Below are positions 14,718-21,709 of a stretch of DNA of 22,998 nucleotides, piece after piece. Positions within the stretch are counted from its first letter, which is position 1, and each line of letters begins with the position of its first letter. Made by a program: the position numbers and the translations under genes. Location of the stretch: positions 1 through 22,998 of the IMG/VR virus record IMGVR_UViG_3300042305_001309; one strand, given 5' to 3'. The DNA comes from a virus. The notes below the pieces were generated by a model. The model did not search any database. It was not told the origin of the DNA and saw only the letters and a program-made list of their open reading frames with translations.

Positions 14718-14902
14718 GACCGCACCCCCTCGATGACAGCCAGGGCGGTCTTGGCGATGGTGCCGAGCCGGAGCGCGGCGACCGCGCCGTTGCCACGGTT
14801 CAGGTTGCGGTCGGTCGAGCGCCTGGCGATCTCGCGAAGCGCCTCCTGCGCGATTTCCAGCTCCTTGCTCAGATCTCGTGCGAACTCGGTCTCAGTCGTC
14901 AT
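14714..14902 (-). CDS. Small helical protein of unknown function (62 aa)
   Basis: Starts MTTETEFARDLSKELEIAQEALREIARR; the ATG lies within the 3' end of the upstream gene. The acidic first helix is amphipathic, and the second half is helical too (NGAVAALRLGTIAKTALAVIEGV). It overlaps the following membrane mini-protein by GTGA. No recognised family. Confidence 0.7.
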   Translation of the reverse strand: MTTETEFARDLSKELEIAQEALREIARRSTDRNLNRGNGAVAALRLGTIAKTALAVIEGVRS

Positions 14903-15119
14903 GCTTCATCCTCCGTGCGGCGTCGATGGCCGCGTTCAGTTTCTTGATCCACCATCGAGCGACGGCTGCGCGTCTGCGCTCCGCCGCCCACATCCTCCAG
15001 AGGCGAACCTGCTCGGGCGTCGCCTTCTGCTTCTTGCGCTGTAGGCGCTGCCGGGGCGCCTTGTGCGGCTTCCTCGGCAGTCCCCAAATATCGCGCCACT
15101 CAGAGCCGCGCCCGGTCAC
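14892..15119 (-). CDS. Basic small protein of unknown function (75 aa)
   Basis: Starts with GTG at 15119 inside the 3' end of the upstream gene (20-bp overlap). Strongly basic and Trp-rich: KPHKAPRQRLQRKKQK, then RLWRMWAAERRRAAVARWWIKKLNAAIDAARRMKHDD. The charge suggests nucleic-acid or membrane-surface binding. The long overlap on one side and 11-bp overlap on the other leave the start uncertain. I do not recognise it. Confidence 0.6.
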   Translation of the reverse strand: MTGRGSEWRDIWGLPRKPHKAPRQRLQRKKQKATPEQVRLWRMWAAERRRAAVARWWIKKLNAAIDAARRMKHDD

Positions 15120-15306
15120 GCGAAAGGCTATCAGCCAGGTCTAGGTATGGCTGGACGCAGGGCTGCTCGTAGCCTAGCGCGACCATGAGGTTGCAGGTAG
15201 CCTCGATCACTTCCTCGACCGTGCTACAGGCGTCCACATGGACGGATAACTCGCACCTCGGGAGCCGCCCGGAGATGGTCATGAACTGGTGCGCCGGGTC
15301 AGTCAT
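15100..15306 (-). CDS. Small protein of unknown function (68 aa)
   Basis: ATG start at 15306, overlapping the stop of the upstream membrane protein by 8 bp. The sequence (RCELSVHVDACSTVEEVIEATCNLMVALGYEQ, then PYLDLADSLSRDRARL) suggests a strand-helix fold with three cysteines, not arranged as an obvious metal site. No family recognised. Confidence 0.7.
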   Translation of the reverse strand: MTDPAHQFMTISGRLPRCELSVHVDACSTVEEVIEATCNLMVALGYEQPCVQPYLDLADSLSRDRARL

Positions 15307-15568
15307 GCCGCACTTCCCACGGCTTCCTGGATCTCGGCTTGCGCTTCACCTCGTTCTTCGGGTGCAGCAGCCACGACTCGCCGGCTGCTTCGACCGCCTG
15401 CCGGCGCTTCGCTTGCAGCGCCTTGAGCGTTTCCTCGTCCTGCACGGGCGTGGCGCAGAAGAACCCGCGCCTACGATTGCGCGACTCGTGGAGCCGCCCG
15501 TAGCCCACGGCTGCGACGACGATGGTCGTCACGACTGTTCCCACCACAATCAAAGTCTCGGTCATCAT
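15299..15568 (-). CDS. Single-pass membrane protein with basic C-terminus (89 aa)
   Basis: Starts MMTETLIVVGTVVTTIVVAAVGYGRL with a good AGGAG ribosome-binding site and an ATGA overlap. One N-terminal transmembrane helix (residues 5-22) is followed by about 65 hydrophilic residues rich in Arg and Lys (ESRNRRRGFFCAT, then KPRSRKPWEVRHD). The positive residues after the helix predict a cytoplasmic C-terminus, which argues against a spanin. It may tether something to the inner membrane. Function unknown. Confidence 0.75.
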   Translation of the reverse strand: MMTETLIVVGTVVTTIVVAAVGYGRLHESRNRRRGFFCATPVQDEETLKALQAKRRQAVEAAGESWLLHPKNEVKRKPRSRKPWEVRHD

Positions 15569-15810
15569 CCGTTGTCTCCTGCCTTCTCGGGCTTGCTCAC
15601 GAAAAACGAATCTGTCGAATCCTCGTCCTCTTTGCCGACCGGCCAACATTGAATCAGGACGCCGGTCTCCACGACTCGGATGCGGATGGCGAGGCCGCTC
15701 ACTTCGATCCACGCCGCGCCGTCGCGCAGGATGTAGTCGCCGTCCGCCAGTTTCCTCGGCGCGCGGGTCTTGATGTTCGGCAGCGGGATCAATTCGGTCT
15801 GGCCGCTCAT
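15565..15810 (-). CDS. Small beta-rich protein of unknown function (81 aa)
   Basis: ATG at 15810 in an ATGA overlap. The sequence LADGDYILRDGAAWIEVSGLAIRIRVVETGVLIQCWPVG predicts alternating beta strands; this YILRDG.AWI.V...AIRI pattern is familiar from small phage proteins that I cannot name. The C-terminus is acidic (KEDEDSTDSF). Longer in-frame readings upstream lie out of frame with a real gene and are not used. Confidence 0.75.
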   Translation of the reverse strand: MSGQTELIPLPNIKTRAPRKLADGDYILRDGAAWIEVSGLAIRIRVVETGVLIQCWPVGKEDEDSTDSFFVSKPEKAGDNG

Positions 15811-16061
15811 GCGAACAACTCCATCTGCGGTGGGTCGTAGACCAGGCGGGAGCCCTCCCACACGCGCCCGTTGCCGTTGAGCGTGTACCAACGCCCGTAC
15901 AGGCGCAGGGTGCCCTGCGGGAACGGGGGCGCGACACGCGCCTCCGCCGTGGCCTCGTGGTACTCGTCGCGCATGGCCTCGTAGAGTTTCGATGCGTCCG
16001 CGAACGACGTGACAGGCCACTCGTTCGAGCCGACTTTGAGGGATCCGGTGTCGCCGGTCAT
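15807..16061 (-). CDS. Small protein of unknown function (84 aa)
   Basis: ATG preceded by GGAGG six bases upstream and overlapping the previous stop as ATGA. The N-terminal part has a helical stretch (SFADASKLYEAMRDEYHEATAEA) and the C-terminal part a strand-turn-strand (GTLRLYGRWYTLNGNGRVWEG). It ends PPQMELFA. No family recognised and no catalytic motif seen. Confidence 0.75.
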   Translation of the reverse strand: MTGDTGSLKVGSNEWPVTSFADASKLYEAMRDEYHEATAEARVAPPFPQGTLRLYGRWYTLNGNGRVWEGSRLVYDPPQMELFA

Positions 16062-16549
16062 TTGATACCTCCATTGAAAAACTTGCCGCTCTCCGTGAAC
16101 TGGTAGCCGTTGATCTCGATGGATTCATCTGCGGCTTCGTCCGACAACTGATATTCCATATCCTCGCGCCATTCTTGAAATGCCGCGTCGATGGCTGCGC
16201 GGAACGCTGCGCGTGGATCGCTTGTCCGCTTCCACTCGTCGTGGAAAGTCATGTAAAGCGCACAATCAAGGCAATACCCGGTCGGCATATCGTCGCGGTT
16301 GATGTCACGCAACTTGACGCCGCGCAGCATCCCGGCAGGCATATCCAGTCGATAGTGAATCGGGCAGCCCGCACTTATGCTCCAGTCCGTCAGCTTCGCC
16401 CCGTATCGTTCGCAGAATCGCTCGATAGACTGCCGCGATTCCTCCGTCCAGGCGTAGTCCATCCCGTCTCGGTACCATTCCCGCGCCTTTCCTTTCGCCG
16501 CTGGCGTCAATTCGCTGAATTCGTAGACGGAGATCAATACATTTTTCAC
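16058..16549 (-). CDS. YEFSEL-type conserved phage protein
   Basis: 163 residues from the GTG at 16549, in a GTGA overlap. The start (VLISVYEFSELTPAAKGKAREWYRDGMDY) is a widely seen N-terminal phrase in phage proteins, sometimes annotated as an antitoxin of a stability system, without proof. Four internal cysteines (SAGC, YCLDC and one near ERFC) might be structural. The C-terminus ends in NGYQFTESGKFFNGG, also a recurrent phrase of this family (the predicted FTEDGKF motif). Function unknown. Confidence 0.8.
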   Translation of the reverse strand: MKNVLISVYEFSELTPAAKGKAREWYRDGMDYAWTEESRQSIERFCERYGAKLTDWSISAGCPIHYRLDMPAGMLRGVKLRDINRDDMPTGYCLDCALYMTFHDEWKRTSDPRAAFRAAIDAAFQEWREDMEYQLSDEAADESIEINGYQFTESGKFFNGGIK

Positions 16550-16848
16550 AGCGTCACCTCCACAATCAAAGACTGAACCTCGTGCGACTTTCCTTTGGGC
16601 GGGTAGTACCACACGCTGACCTTCAGCACGAACTTGCCGTCTGCTTCGCTGACGCGCCACAGGCCATAGTTGCACTCGCCCTTGAACAACCACACGCCGC
16701 GCACCTGCTTGCCGTACTTGCTCCAGTCGAGCAGGGCTTCGCGCAGGCAGTCCGCATCTGGCAGGTTGTCGGGGTCGATGTCCGTCCGGCTGACCACCTT
16801 GTAGTCGATGGCACTCGTGGCGGACTTCACCGCCTCGCCCCCGCTCAT
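16546..16848 (-). CDS. Small protein of unknown function (100 aa)
   Basis: ATG in an ATGA overlap with the upstream gene. The C-terminal half is beta-rich (GVWLFKGECNYGLWRVSEADGKFVLKVSVWYYPPKGKSHEVQSLIVEVTL) and may form a small beta barrel or sheet. The N-terminal half has a short helix (DCLREALLDWSKYG). I do not recognise the family. Confidence 0.75.
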   Translation of the reverse strand: MSGGEAVKSATSAIDYKVVSRTDIDPDNLPDADCLREALLDWSKYGKQVRGVWLFKGECNYGLWRVSEADGKFVLKVSVWYYPPKGKSHEVQSLIVEVTL

Positions 16849-17387
16849 GCTGCCTCCGCGCTGCCGTTCTTGGCAGTCAACACGCAGACCGCTTCCACGG
16901 AATACTCGTAATCGTCTGGGTCGTCGCCTCTGTCCTCGACTTCCTGTCGCGCGTTTTCGATGACGACATCATCGAAACCAAGAGGGCATCCGTACAGATC
17001 GGACAGGTCGAAACGAATTTCCCTCTCGCTCTCGGCGATAGTTCCGATGTTGAGCAGCTCGGTGGCTTCGCCCTGGCTTTGCAGCGCGTGGTCGCCCTCG
17101 ACGTAGGCAAGGGCGCACCCGTGCATACGGGCGCGCTCGATGTCGTCGCTCGTAAAGTGCAGGATGAAGTTGTCGATAGCGGTGAGGGCTTCCTTCTGCG
17201 CTTGGTTCAGCGGCGTCGTCGGCGCGTCCTCGGCCACGGCATCGTCCACAAAGATGGAATCGGCGTTGGTGGACACGAGCATAACCTCGATGGCCTTCGA
17301 CAATTCCGCCACCGCTGCGTCCGCTTCCTCTCCGTCAGGCAGGGCGATGCCCTCGTACCGAGCCTTGATGATGATTTCCAGAGCCAT
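16845..17387 (-). CDS. Acidic protein of unknown function (180 aa)
   Basis: ATG at 17387 with GGAG in a leader carrying the recurring CCGAACGAAGGAG element. The protein is acidic throughout (for example ALPDGEEADAAVAELSK, DRGDDPDDYEYSVE). Residues 75-125 (KEALTAIDNFILHFTSDDIERARMHGCALAYVEGDHALQ) look helical, the rest mixed. No motif identifies an enzyme. It is first in a run of coupled genes after a 44-bp gap. Confidence 0.8.
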   Translation of the reverse strand: MALEIIIKARYEGIALPDGEEADAAVAELSKAIEVMLVSTNADSIFVDDAVAEDAPTTPLNQAQKEALTAIDNFILHFTSDDIERARMHGCALAYVEGDHALQSQGEATELLNIGTIAESEREIRFDLSDLYGCPLGFDDVVIENARQEVEDRGDDPDDYEYSVEAVCVLTAKNGSAEAA

Positions 17388-17431
17388 GTCGTTCTCCTTC
17401 GTTCGGTTGGTGTTTGAGTGTATGGCGCGGG

Positions 17432-17818
17432 TCAGCCCCGCGCCTCGGTATCTGCGGTCGCGTCCACGGTGCGGTCGTCTTGCACCGGCTCGACCTTGTA
17501 TCCCCGGTTCATCCAGACTTCCATCTTGATGTTGCGGAACCAGTCGGCGACCGTCGGGATTCGCCCACCGCAATCCTCCTTGACGTGCTGCTCCCCGATG
17601 TAGCGCACGGGCACGATCCGCCCGTCGCTGTTGGTGATGGTGCGACCAAAGACGCGCTCCGCCTCGAATATGCCTTGCGAGTGGTGGCGCAGGGCGCGAT
17701 GCCTCGCGTCCGCGAAAACCTCCTTCGTCGCGTCGAACCAGTCGTGGATGGGGGCGTAGTCCTCGACCTGGCCTCCCCAGAGTTTCACGCTCGTCAGCGA
17801 GTGGTGGTGCGGGTGCAT
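17432..17818 (-). CDS. DUF6915-like protein
   Basis: 128 residues starting MHPHHHSLTSVKLWGGQVEDYAPIHDWFDATKEVF, followed by ADARHRALRHHSQGIFEAERVFG and RIVPVRYIGEQHVKEDCGGRIPTVADW. I know this order of motifs (HP.HH...DY.PIH.WFD...FAD.RHRALRHH..GIF..E..FG) from a widespread family of unknown function, called DUF6915 as far as I recall. The many conserved histidines could form a metal site, which is an inference. It overlaps the previous gene by one base (TAATG). Such proteins occur on plasmids, phages and conjugative elements of proteobacteria. Confidence 0.82.
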   Translation of the reverse strand: MHPHHHSLTSVKLWGGQVEDYAPIHDWFDATKEVFADARHRALRHHSQGIFEAERVFGRTITNSDGRIVPVRYIGEQHVKEDCGGRIPTVADWFRNIKMEVWMNRGYKVEPVQDDRTVDATADTEARG

Positions 17819-18330
17819 TACTTCGACTCCTGCTGCTTCATGCCGGAGAAGTTGAATCCGTAGGTGTTGACCTCGGTGTAACGCTCGTTGACTTCGAGCT
17901 TGAATTCCAGTTTGCCGCTCTCGGTCACGGTGATGGTGCATTCGCCAAAACCGCCGATGCCGTTGTACCAGTCAACCCCGGCTCGATCTAAAGCCTCGTC
18001 CACAAGCCGCTCGATGTGATTTTTGAGGCTGGTCTTGTCTCGTCTTTCTTCACGGGTGTAGCCCGTTGCGGGGCTAAATGAGGAATAACGCTCCCACGAC
18101 TCGACGATGATTCCACCAACGCCCCTAACCGGGGTCGCATTCGCCTCTCCGTTCTCGTCGATGGTGGTGGCGTAGAAGTCGACCCTTTCGATGGAGCCGC
18201 TGTCGCCGCTGCCATCGAAAGACACGTCGATCCCGGTGATGCCGTTCTCGCGCAGCACCTTCACGAGCGCGTCGCGGTCTTTGGCGGAGGGGAAGATTTT
18301 AAAGTCATGTGTGTTGTCGCCCACGTTCAT
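17818..18330 (-). CDS. DUF6878-like protein
   Basis: 170 residues. The C-terminal part (HIERLVDEALDRAGVDWYNGIGGFGECTITVTESGKLEFKLEVNERYTEVNTYGFNF) resembles the family I remember as DUF6878, which has W.N..G..G.F..DV....I.L..NERY. The N-terminal half (RENGITGIDVSFDGSGDSGSIERVDFYA) fits as well. Function unknown; found on proteobacterial mobile elements. Ribosome-binding site GAAGGAG very close to the ATG, in a 93-bp leader. Confidence 0.75.
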   Translation of the reverse strand: MNVGDNTHDFKIFPSAKDRDALVKVLRENGITGIDVSFDGSGDSGSIERVDFYATTIDENGEANATPVRGVGGIIVESWERYSSFSPATGYTREERRDKTSLKNHIERLVDEALDRAGVDWYNGIGGFGECTITVTESGKLEFKLEVNERYTEVNTYGFNFSGMKQQESK

Positions 18331-18423
18331 GCTCTCCTTCGGTCGGTTGATTGGTCGGTCGTTGAAGTCTAGGGGTCGGTTCTGGTCGTTGCTCGGCTAT
18401 CGTTCGTCGCGTCCACGGCGCGG
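18331..18423 (-). other. Leader region before the DUF6878-like gene
   Basis: This 93-bp gap has no gene. Read on the minus strand it ends in a repetitive CGACC/CAACC run before GAAGGAG. The part near 18410-18424 resembles the 3' coding end of the DUF6915-like gene (shared GCGTCCACGG and flanks near 17460), perhaps a small relic of duplication. No convincing promoter was found. Confidence 0.4.
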
Positions 18424-18990
18424 TCAGTCGTCGTCCGCTTCGAGTTCTTCGTCGGTCAGGTCGAGCAGCGGCGTGGATGCGTCCGTCGCGGCTGCGATGG
18501 CGGTGTGGGCGGCTGCCATAAACTCGTCGGAAATGATGTAGGCGCGAGTCCCCGCAGGGCCGGACATCGAGACGCACCGCACTACATTCCGCAACGCCTC
18601 CAACAGCAGCGGCGCGGCCTTGATGAGCCGAGCGTTCGCCTCGCCTGCGCCGCGCTCCGTGCCCTCGGCGAACACGAGCGCGACGTTGCCGTTGAAGTCC
18701 GCCCCGATGATGATGTTCTCGTTCACGCCGTCGTCGTCGAAGTCGTGCCACGCGAACCACGGTGCAGGGGTGTGGGTAGCGCCGTCATCTTCGAGGTGCG
18801 CGCGGAAGGTCAGCGTCGTGCCGGTAGTGCTGTAAAGGCTGCCGATCTCAACGACGCCCTGCCCGTTCTCGGCTTCGGTCAGCCAATGCCCGAATTGCTC
18901 GTCAACGATAGGACTGCCCACAAATAGCCGATGATTCTCGTTCAGCCACTCCCGCAGTCGCTTCGCGGATTCGTCCGTGACTCGCTTCAT
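18424..18990 (-). CDS. Acidic phage protein with ANARLIKAAPLLLEAL motif
   Basis: 188 residues. The core THTPAPWFAWHDFDDDG...GNVALVFAEG...EANARLIKAAPLLLEALRNVV is a very common phage small-protein domain (HTPGPW...ANARLIAAAPELLEAL) of unknown role. Here it is embedded between an N-terminal extension (RLREWLNENHRLF, then a beta-like SLYSTTGTTLTFRAHLEDD) and an acidic C-terminus ending DLTDEELEADDD. The extension makes it longer than the usual 80-110 residues. ATG overlaps the upstream stop. Confidence 0.8.
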   Translation of the reverse strand: MKRVTDESAKRLREWLNENHRLFVGSPIVDEQFGHWLTEAENGQGVVEIGSLYSTTGTTLTFRAHLEDDGATHTPAPWFAWHDFDDDGVNENIIIGADFNGNVALVFAEGTERGAGEANARLIKAAPLLLEALRNVVRCVSMSGPAGTRAYIISDEFMAAAHTAIAAATDASTPLLDLTDEELEADDD

Positions 18991-19400
18991 GCCTCGCCCT
19001 CCTTCTTGCCGTTGGAGTAGTAGTCGTCGAGCGCGGCCTGCACGTCGTCGCTCTGGTGAACCCAGACCACCGCGGAGTCGGGGTTGGCCTCGTCGAGCAA
19101 TATCTCTGCGTCTAGGTCGTCAGCCGCCTCGCACTTGAAGGCGAGGGGCGCGTCGAGCGGCTTCGAGCCGGGGGGGCGGTACAGGACGATGTAGGGGTAG
19201 AGGTCGCTTTCGTCGTCCTCGTCCGTGTCGTCGTCCTCGATGAACTCGTTGCTCTCCGCCATGTCCTTGACCTCGGCCTCGCTCATGTGGTCGAGGCAGG
19301 CGTTGGCGAGGGTTCGGGCATCGAGCAGCCCCGCGTCCATCATTTCGATCAGTCGGACGGTGCTCGGTCGTGCGTTTCTCATGAACTTTGATGCTGTCAT
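18987..19400 (-). CDS. Acidic protein with AEVKDMAESNEFIE motif
   Basis: 137 residues from the ATG at 19400, one base after the upstream stop, with AAGGAG about 11 bases before it. The N-terminal 55 residues (RLIEMMDAGLLDARTLANACLDHMSEAEVKDMAESNEFIE) resemble a helical phage domain that I have seen often (…ACLKWMSEDDVKDMAECNEFL) but cannot name. A very acidic linker (DDDTDEDDESD) and a beta-rich part (YPYIVLYRPPG) follow. Strong negative charge could allow mimicry of DNA; that is speculation. Confidence 0.75.
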   Translation of the reverse strand: MTASKFMRNARPSTVRLIEMMDAGLLDARTLANACLDHMSEAEVKDMAESNEFIEDDDTDEDDESDLYPYIVLYRPPGSKPLDAPLAFKCEAADDLDAEILLDEANPDSAVVWVHQSDDVQAALDDYYSNGKKEGEA

Positions 19401-19401
19401 T

Positions 19402-19740
19402 TCACAATGCTCCTTGTGGTATCCAATCGTTCGCGGATTTAACTCGGTCAATCAGGCTCCGGCTCGGGATGTCCGGGTCTTTGTCGGTTTTCAGCTCGTC
19501 GTAGAAAACGAGAAGGAGGACGAATGCCTCGCAATCCTCCTCCCACCAAATCGGTTTTGTGCCGTATCTTGACGGCGCGTTCTGCGCCCACTCCGGTAGC
19601 GCGGCACGGCGCTCTGGCGAAAGCCAGATGCCGCCGTGCCCCTCGGTGCTGACGAACCAGATGCCCGGCGCCAACATCTCCGCGCTCTGCACAAGACCCC
19701 ACGGGGTCGTCTGCGGCGGTCGGTCGAGGGCGGCGCTCAC
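19402..19740 (-). CDS. DUF7007-like protein
   Basis: 112 residues from the GTG at 19740 (GTGA overlap). TPWGLVQSAEMLAPGIWFVSTEGHGGIWLSPERRAALPEWAQ followed by WWEEDCEAFVLLLVFYDEL matches the family I recall as DUF7007 (TPWG..Q......G.....T..HGG..LS..R...MP.......WYEED.....V..AF). It is carried by plasmids, phages and integrative elements. Function unknown; conserved His, Glu and Asp positions might be catalytic, which is untested. It precedes the acidic protein by one base. Confidence 0.8.
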   Translation of the reverse strand: MSAALDRPPQTTPWGLVQSAEMLAPGIWFVSTEGHGGIWLSPERRAALPEWAQNAPSRYGTKPIWWEEDCEAFVLLLVFYDELKTDKDPDIPSRSLIDRVKSANDWIPQGAL

Positions 19741-20294
19741 AGCACCGCCCCCGGAATCGCGCCGCCGTGACGCGCCGACCAGTCCGCCTTCCACTCCTTC
19801 GCCAACTGCGCGGCGTCCGGGTGGAATTTGATGTCGAGAATGGCGTTCAGCACCCAAGCCGCTGTCATGGTGCGCGGGTTCGGCTTCGTCCTTTCCCAAA
19901 TGTCGAGGATGGAGAAAGCAGCGGCGCGGAGGTCGGCGGTGACTTGCAGCTCCGGTGCGGCGTTCTCCGAGATCGGCTGCGCCGCCTTCTTCGCGTCCTC
20001 GATGGCCACCGCCTCGTCCACGGTCATGTAGAGGCTGCGAAGGGCGATGCGAAGGTCGTAGTCGGTCGCGTCGTCGCTCACCTCGTCCGCCGCGATGTCG
20101 TCGAGTTCGGCGATGGCCGTCCGAAGCAGGTCGTCGTCGCACTCGTGAAGCGGCACGATGGTGTCCTCACCGTAGGCCGTGCGTCCGCCGTCGCCGTAGA
20201 GCGTGACGGAGACGATGAGGCCGTCCGTGGTGTCGTCGTAGTCGAAACTGGCGCGGCTCGGGAAGTCGGTGATGCTGTCGATGGTGCGCTTCAC
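19737..20294 (-). CDS. Acidic protein of unknown function (185 aa)
   Basis: GTG start, in a GTGA overlap. The N-terminal half is acidic and strand-rich (FDYDDTTDGLIVSVTLYGDGGRTAYGEDTIVPLHECDDDLLRTAIAELDDIAADE), the C-terminal half helical (LRAAAFSILDIWERTKPNPRTMTAAWVLNAILDIKFHPDAAQLAKEWKADWSARHGG). No recognised family. Part of the acidic group between 18.4 and 20.8 kb. Confidence 0.75.
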   Translation of the reverse strand: MKRTIDSITDFPSRASFDYDDTTDGLIVSVTLYGDGGRTAYGEDTIVPLHECDDDLLRTAIAELDDIAADEVSDDATDYDLRIALRSLYMTVDEAVAIEDAKKAAQPISENAAPELQVTADLRAAAFSILDIWERTKPNPRTMTAAWVLNAILDIKFHPDAAQLAKEWKADWSARHGGAIPGAVL

Positions 20295-20815
20295 TTGCCG
20301 CCCTCCGTGGTGGTGTCGTCGTCCTCGTCGCAGTCGTCGAACAGCGGGTTGTACGGGTCGATGGGTTGGTGGTACTCGCCCCCGGTCTCGATGATGTCGA
20401 GGCCGTCGTAGAAGTGATAAATCTCGGCCTCGTCGTCGTACTCGGCGCGAAGCAGGTCGCGCACCTTACCGGCGAGGCGGATGAACTGCTTTTCGGTCAT
20501 CACCTCGTTGCCGTTGTTAAGCGTGGCCAACACCTCGATGTCGCCGTCGGTACGCTCGAAGCCAATCGTCACCTTGTCGATGCGGGACGGGCGCACGGGC
20601 GCGGTGGTCGGGGCGGGGGTCGGCTCGTCGTCCTCGTCCTCCCACTCCGTCCAGTACGAATCGCCCTCGCCGTCGTCGTGCATCTCGGCGTAATCTTTGG
20701 GCGTGTAGGTCTTGTGGAGGCACACGTCGGAGCAGTAGTACTCGCGTCCGCCGTCGATGCAGTATCCCTCGGTCATGTGCTTGCCGCACTCTTTGCAGGT
20801 TCGTTCGGTCGTCAC
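20291..20815 (-). CDS. Zinc-ribbon protein with very acidic linker and tail
   Basis: 174 residues from GTG, with GGAGG eight bases upstream. Residues 1-33 contain CKECGKHMTEGYC...YYCSDVC, a treble-clef or ribbon-type zinc site with five cysteines. An acidic linker (DSYWTEWEDEDDEPTPAP) connects to a domain at about 80-140 (KVTIGFERTDGDIEVLATLNNGNEVMTEKQFIRLAGKVRDLL) and an acidic tail (DDCDEDDDTTTEGG). The charge and the zinc site suggest binding to a protein or mimicry of nucleic acid; neither is shown. It follows RadC after 60 bp containing a strong hairpin. Confidence 0.8.
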   Translation of the reverse strand: MTTERTCKECGKHMTEGYCIDGGREYYCSDVCLHKTYTPKDYAEMHDDGEGDSYWTEWEDEDDEPTPAPTTAPVRPSRIDKVTIGFERTDGDIEVLATLNNGNEVMTEKQFIRLAGKVRDLLRAEYDDEAEIYHFYDGLDIIETGGEYHQPIDPYNPLFDDCDEDDDTTTEGGK

Positions 20816-20828
20816 TTTGGAAACCTCC

Positions 20829-20844
20829 GGGGGCTTGCGCCCCC
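20829..20844 (-). promoter_or_regulatory. GNRA-capped hairpin before a ribosome-binding site
   Basis: On the minus strand GGGGGC-GCAA-GCCCCC forms a six-base GC stem capped by a GCAA (GNRA) tetraloop. It ends immediately before CGGAGG, the ribosome-binding site of the zinc-ribbon gene. There is no following T-run, so it is not a typical terminator. It may protect mRNA ends, cause pausing or modulate translation. Confidence 0.6.
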
Positions 20845-20875
20845 ATCGTTGTTGTGTGCGTTCGGTGAGCGGGTA

Positions 20876-21382
20876 TCAGAGCAGACCGCGAGAGGCGAGG
20901 GAAACGGTTTCGCGTCCCGCGACCACTAGGTGGTCAAGTACCCGGATGTCCACGAGCGCGAGGGCATCGCGGAGGCGGGTGGTAATCATCTCGTCCGCCA
21001 TGCTCGGCTCGGCGACCTGCGACGGGTGGTTGTGGGCGAAGATGACGGCGGCGGCGTTGTGCCGCAGCGCGGCCTTGACAACTTCGCGGGGATGGACGGT
21101 CGCGCCGTCGATGGTGCCCCGGAACAATTCTTCGGTCTCGATGACACGGTGGCGGTTGTCGAGGTAGATGGCGGTGAACACTTCGTGTTCGAGGTTCGCC
21201 AACTTCAGGACGCAGAACGAGGCGGTGTCCGCCGGGCTGTGCAGCGGCACACCGATTTTTTTGAGCCGTCGTTCCACGATGTCGAGGGCTTGCGCGATGA
21301 CGGCGTTATCGGCGACCTCCTGCGGGTCGATGGCAGGCACAGAGCGGAGGCGGCGGCGGGTCTTGGTGGCGGTCGTTTCCAT
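20876..21382 (-). CDS. radC: RadC-family JAB/MPN+ domain protein
   Basis: 168 residues. The RadC/JAMM signature is present: [28 protein letters not shown] (His117, His119), Ser127 and Asp130, so the metal ligands are complete. The usual HNHPSG reads HNHPSQ here. An upstream helix ([13 protein letters not shown]) precedes, but the UPF0758 helix-hairpin-helix domain of chromosomal RadC is absent, making this the short form seen on phages and mobile elements. The function is unproved; on mobile elements it is often beside anti-restriction genes. It has ribosome-binding site GGAG and is coupled to the preceding 59-residue gene. Confidence 0.9.
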   Translation of the reverse strand: METTATKTRRRLRSVPAIDPQEVADNAVIAQALDIVERRLKKIGVPLHSPADTASFCVLKLANLEHEVFTAIYLDNRHRVIETEELFRGTIDGATVHPREVVKAALRHNAAAVIFAHNHPSQVAEPSMADEMITTRLRDALALVDIRVLDHLVVAGRETVSLASRGLL

Positions 21383-21383
21383 T

Positions 21384-21563
21384 TCAGTAATCTCCGAGAG
21401 TTGCGTTGAAGGCCAAGCGATCGGTTATCAGATTGGCGCGGCGGAGCGCGTCGATGTACTCGACGAAGGTCTGGCGCACGAGGCACGGGTCGTTCGAGCC
21501 GTGGAGGTGCGCGTGGCGCGACCAGAAGGCGCGGCGCAAGTCACGGGTGCGGATGTAGCGCAT
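21384..21563 (-). CDS. Small protein of unknown function (59 aa)
   Basis: [24 protein letters not shown] and so on, ending [13 protein letters not shown] three bases after the upstream stop with GGAGGG in the leader. The mixture of Arg, His and aromatic residues suggests a small helical DNA- or RNA-binding protein. Its stop is one base before the RadC start codon. It is shorter than 60 residues but the gapless fit between neighbours supports it. No recognised family. Confidence 0.7.
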   Translation of the reverse strand: MRYIRTRDLRRAFWSRHAHLHGSNDPCLVRQTFVEYIDALRRANLITDRLAFNATLGDY

Positions 21564-21566
21564 GGG

Positions 21567-21707
21567 TCAGCCCTCCGCCCGAAGTCGCGCAGCCACCGCC
21601 AAGACGCAGATGCCCATGACGATGGGCACGGCGCTGAACAGGGCGAGGCCGCAGTAAACGAGGCCGAAGGCTAAAAGGTTGAGCGTGGCGCAGATGAGGT
21701 ACTTCAT
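21567..21707 (-). CDS. Two-helix membrane mini-protein (46 aa)
   Basis: The peptide runs from MKYLICATLNLLAFG to VAARLRAEG and is hydrophobic almost throughout, with a likely helix-turn-helix in the inner membrane (about residues 3-20 and 24-41). ATG preceded by GGAGGGCTGACC, which is repeated before the next gene at 21563. Holin-like, exclusion or regulatory roles are all possible. Confidence 0.7.
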   Translation of the reverse strand: MKYLICATLNLLAFGLVYCGLALFSAVPIVMGICVLAVAARLRAEG

Positions 21708-21709
21708 GG

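Noticed and set aside
16071-16084. TTGAAAAACTTG resembling the operator elements
   Set aside because: Lies inside the coding end of the YEFSEL-type gene, encodes its conserved FF residues and lacks the CTCAA half-site.
20829-20844. Strong GC hairpin as intrinsic terminator
   Set aside because: No T-run follows in either direction and a ribosome-binding site follows at once, so I list it as an RNA structure only.
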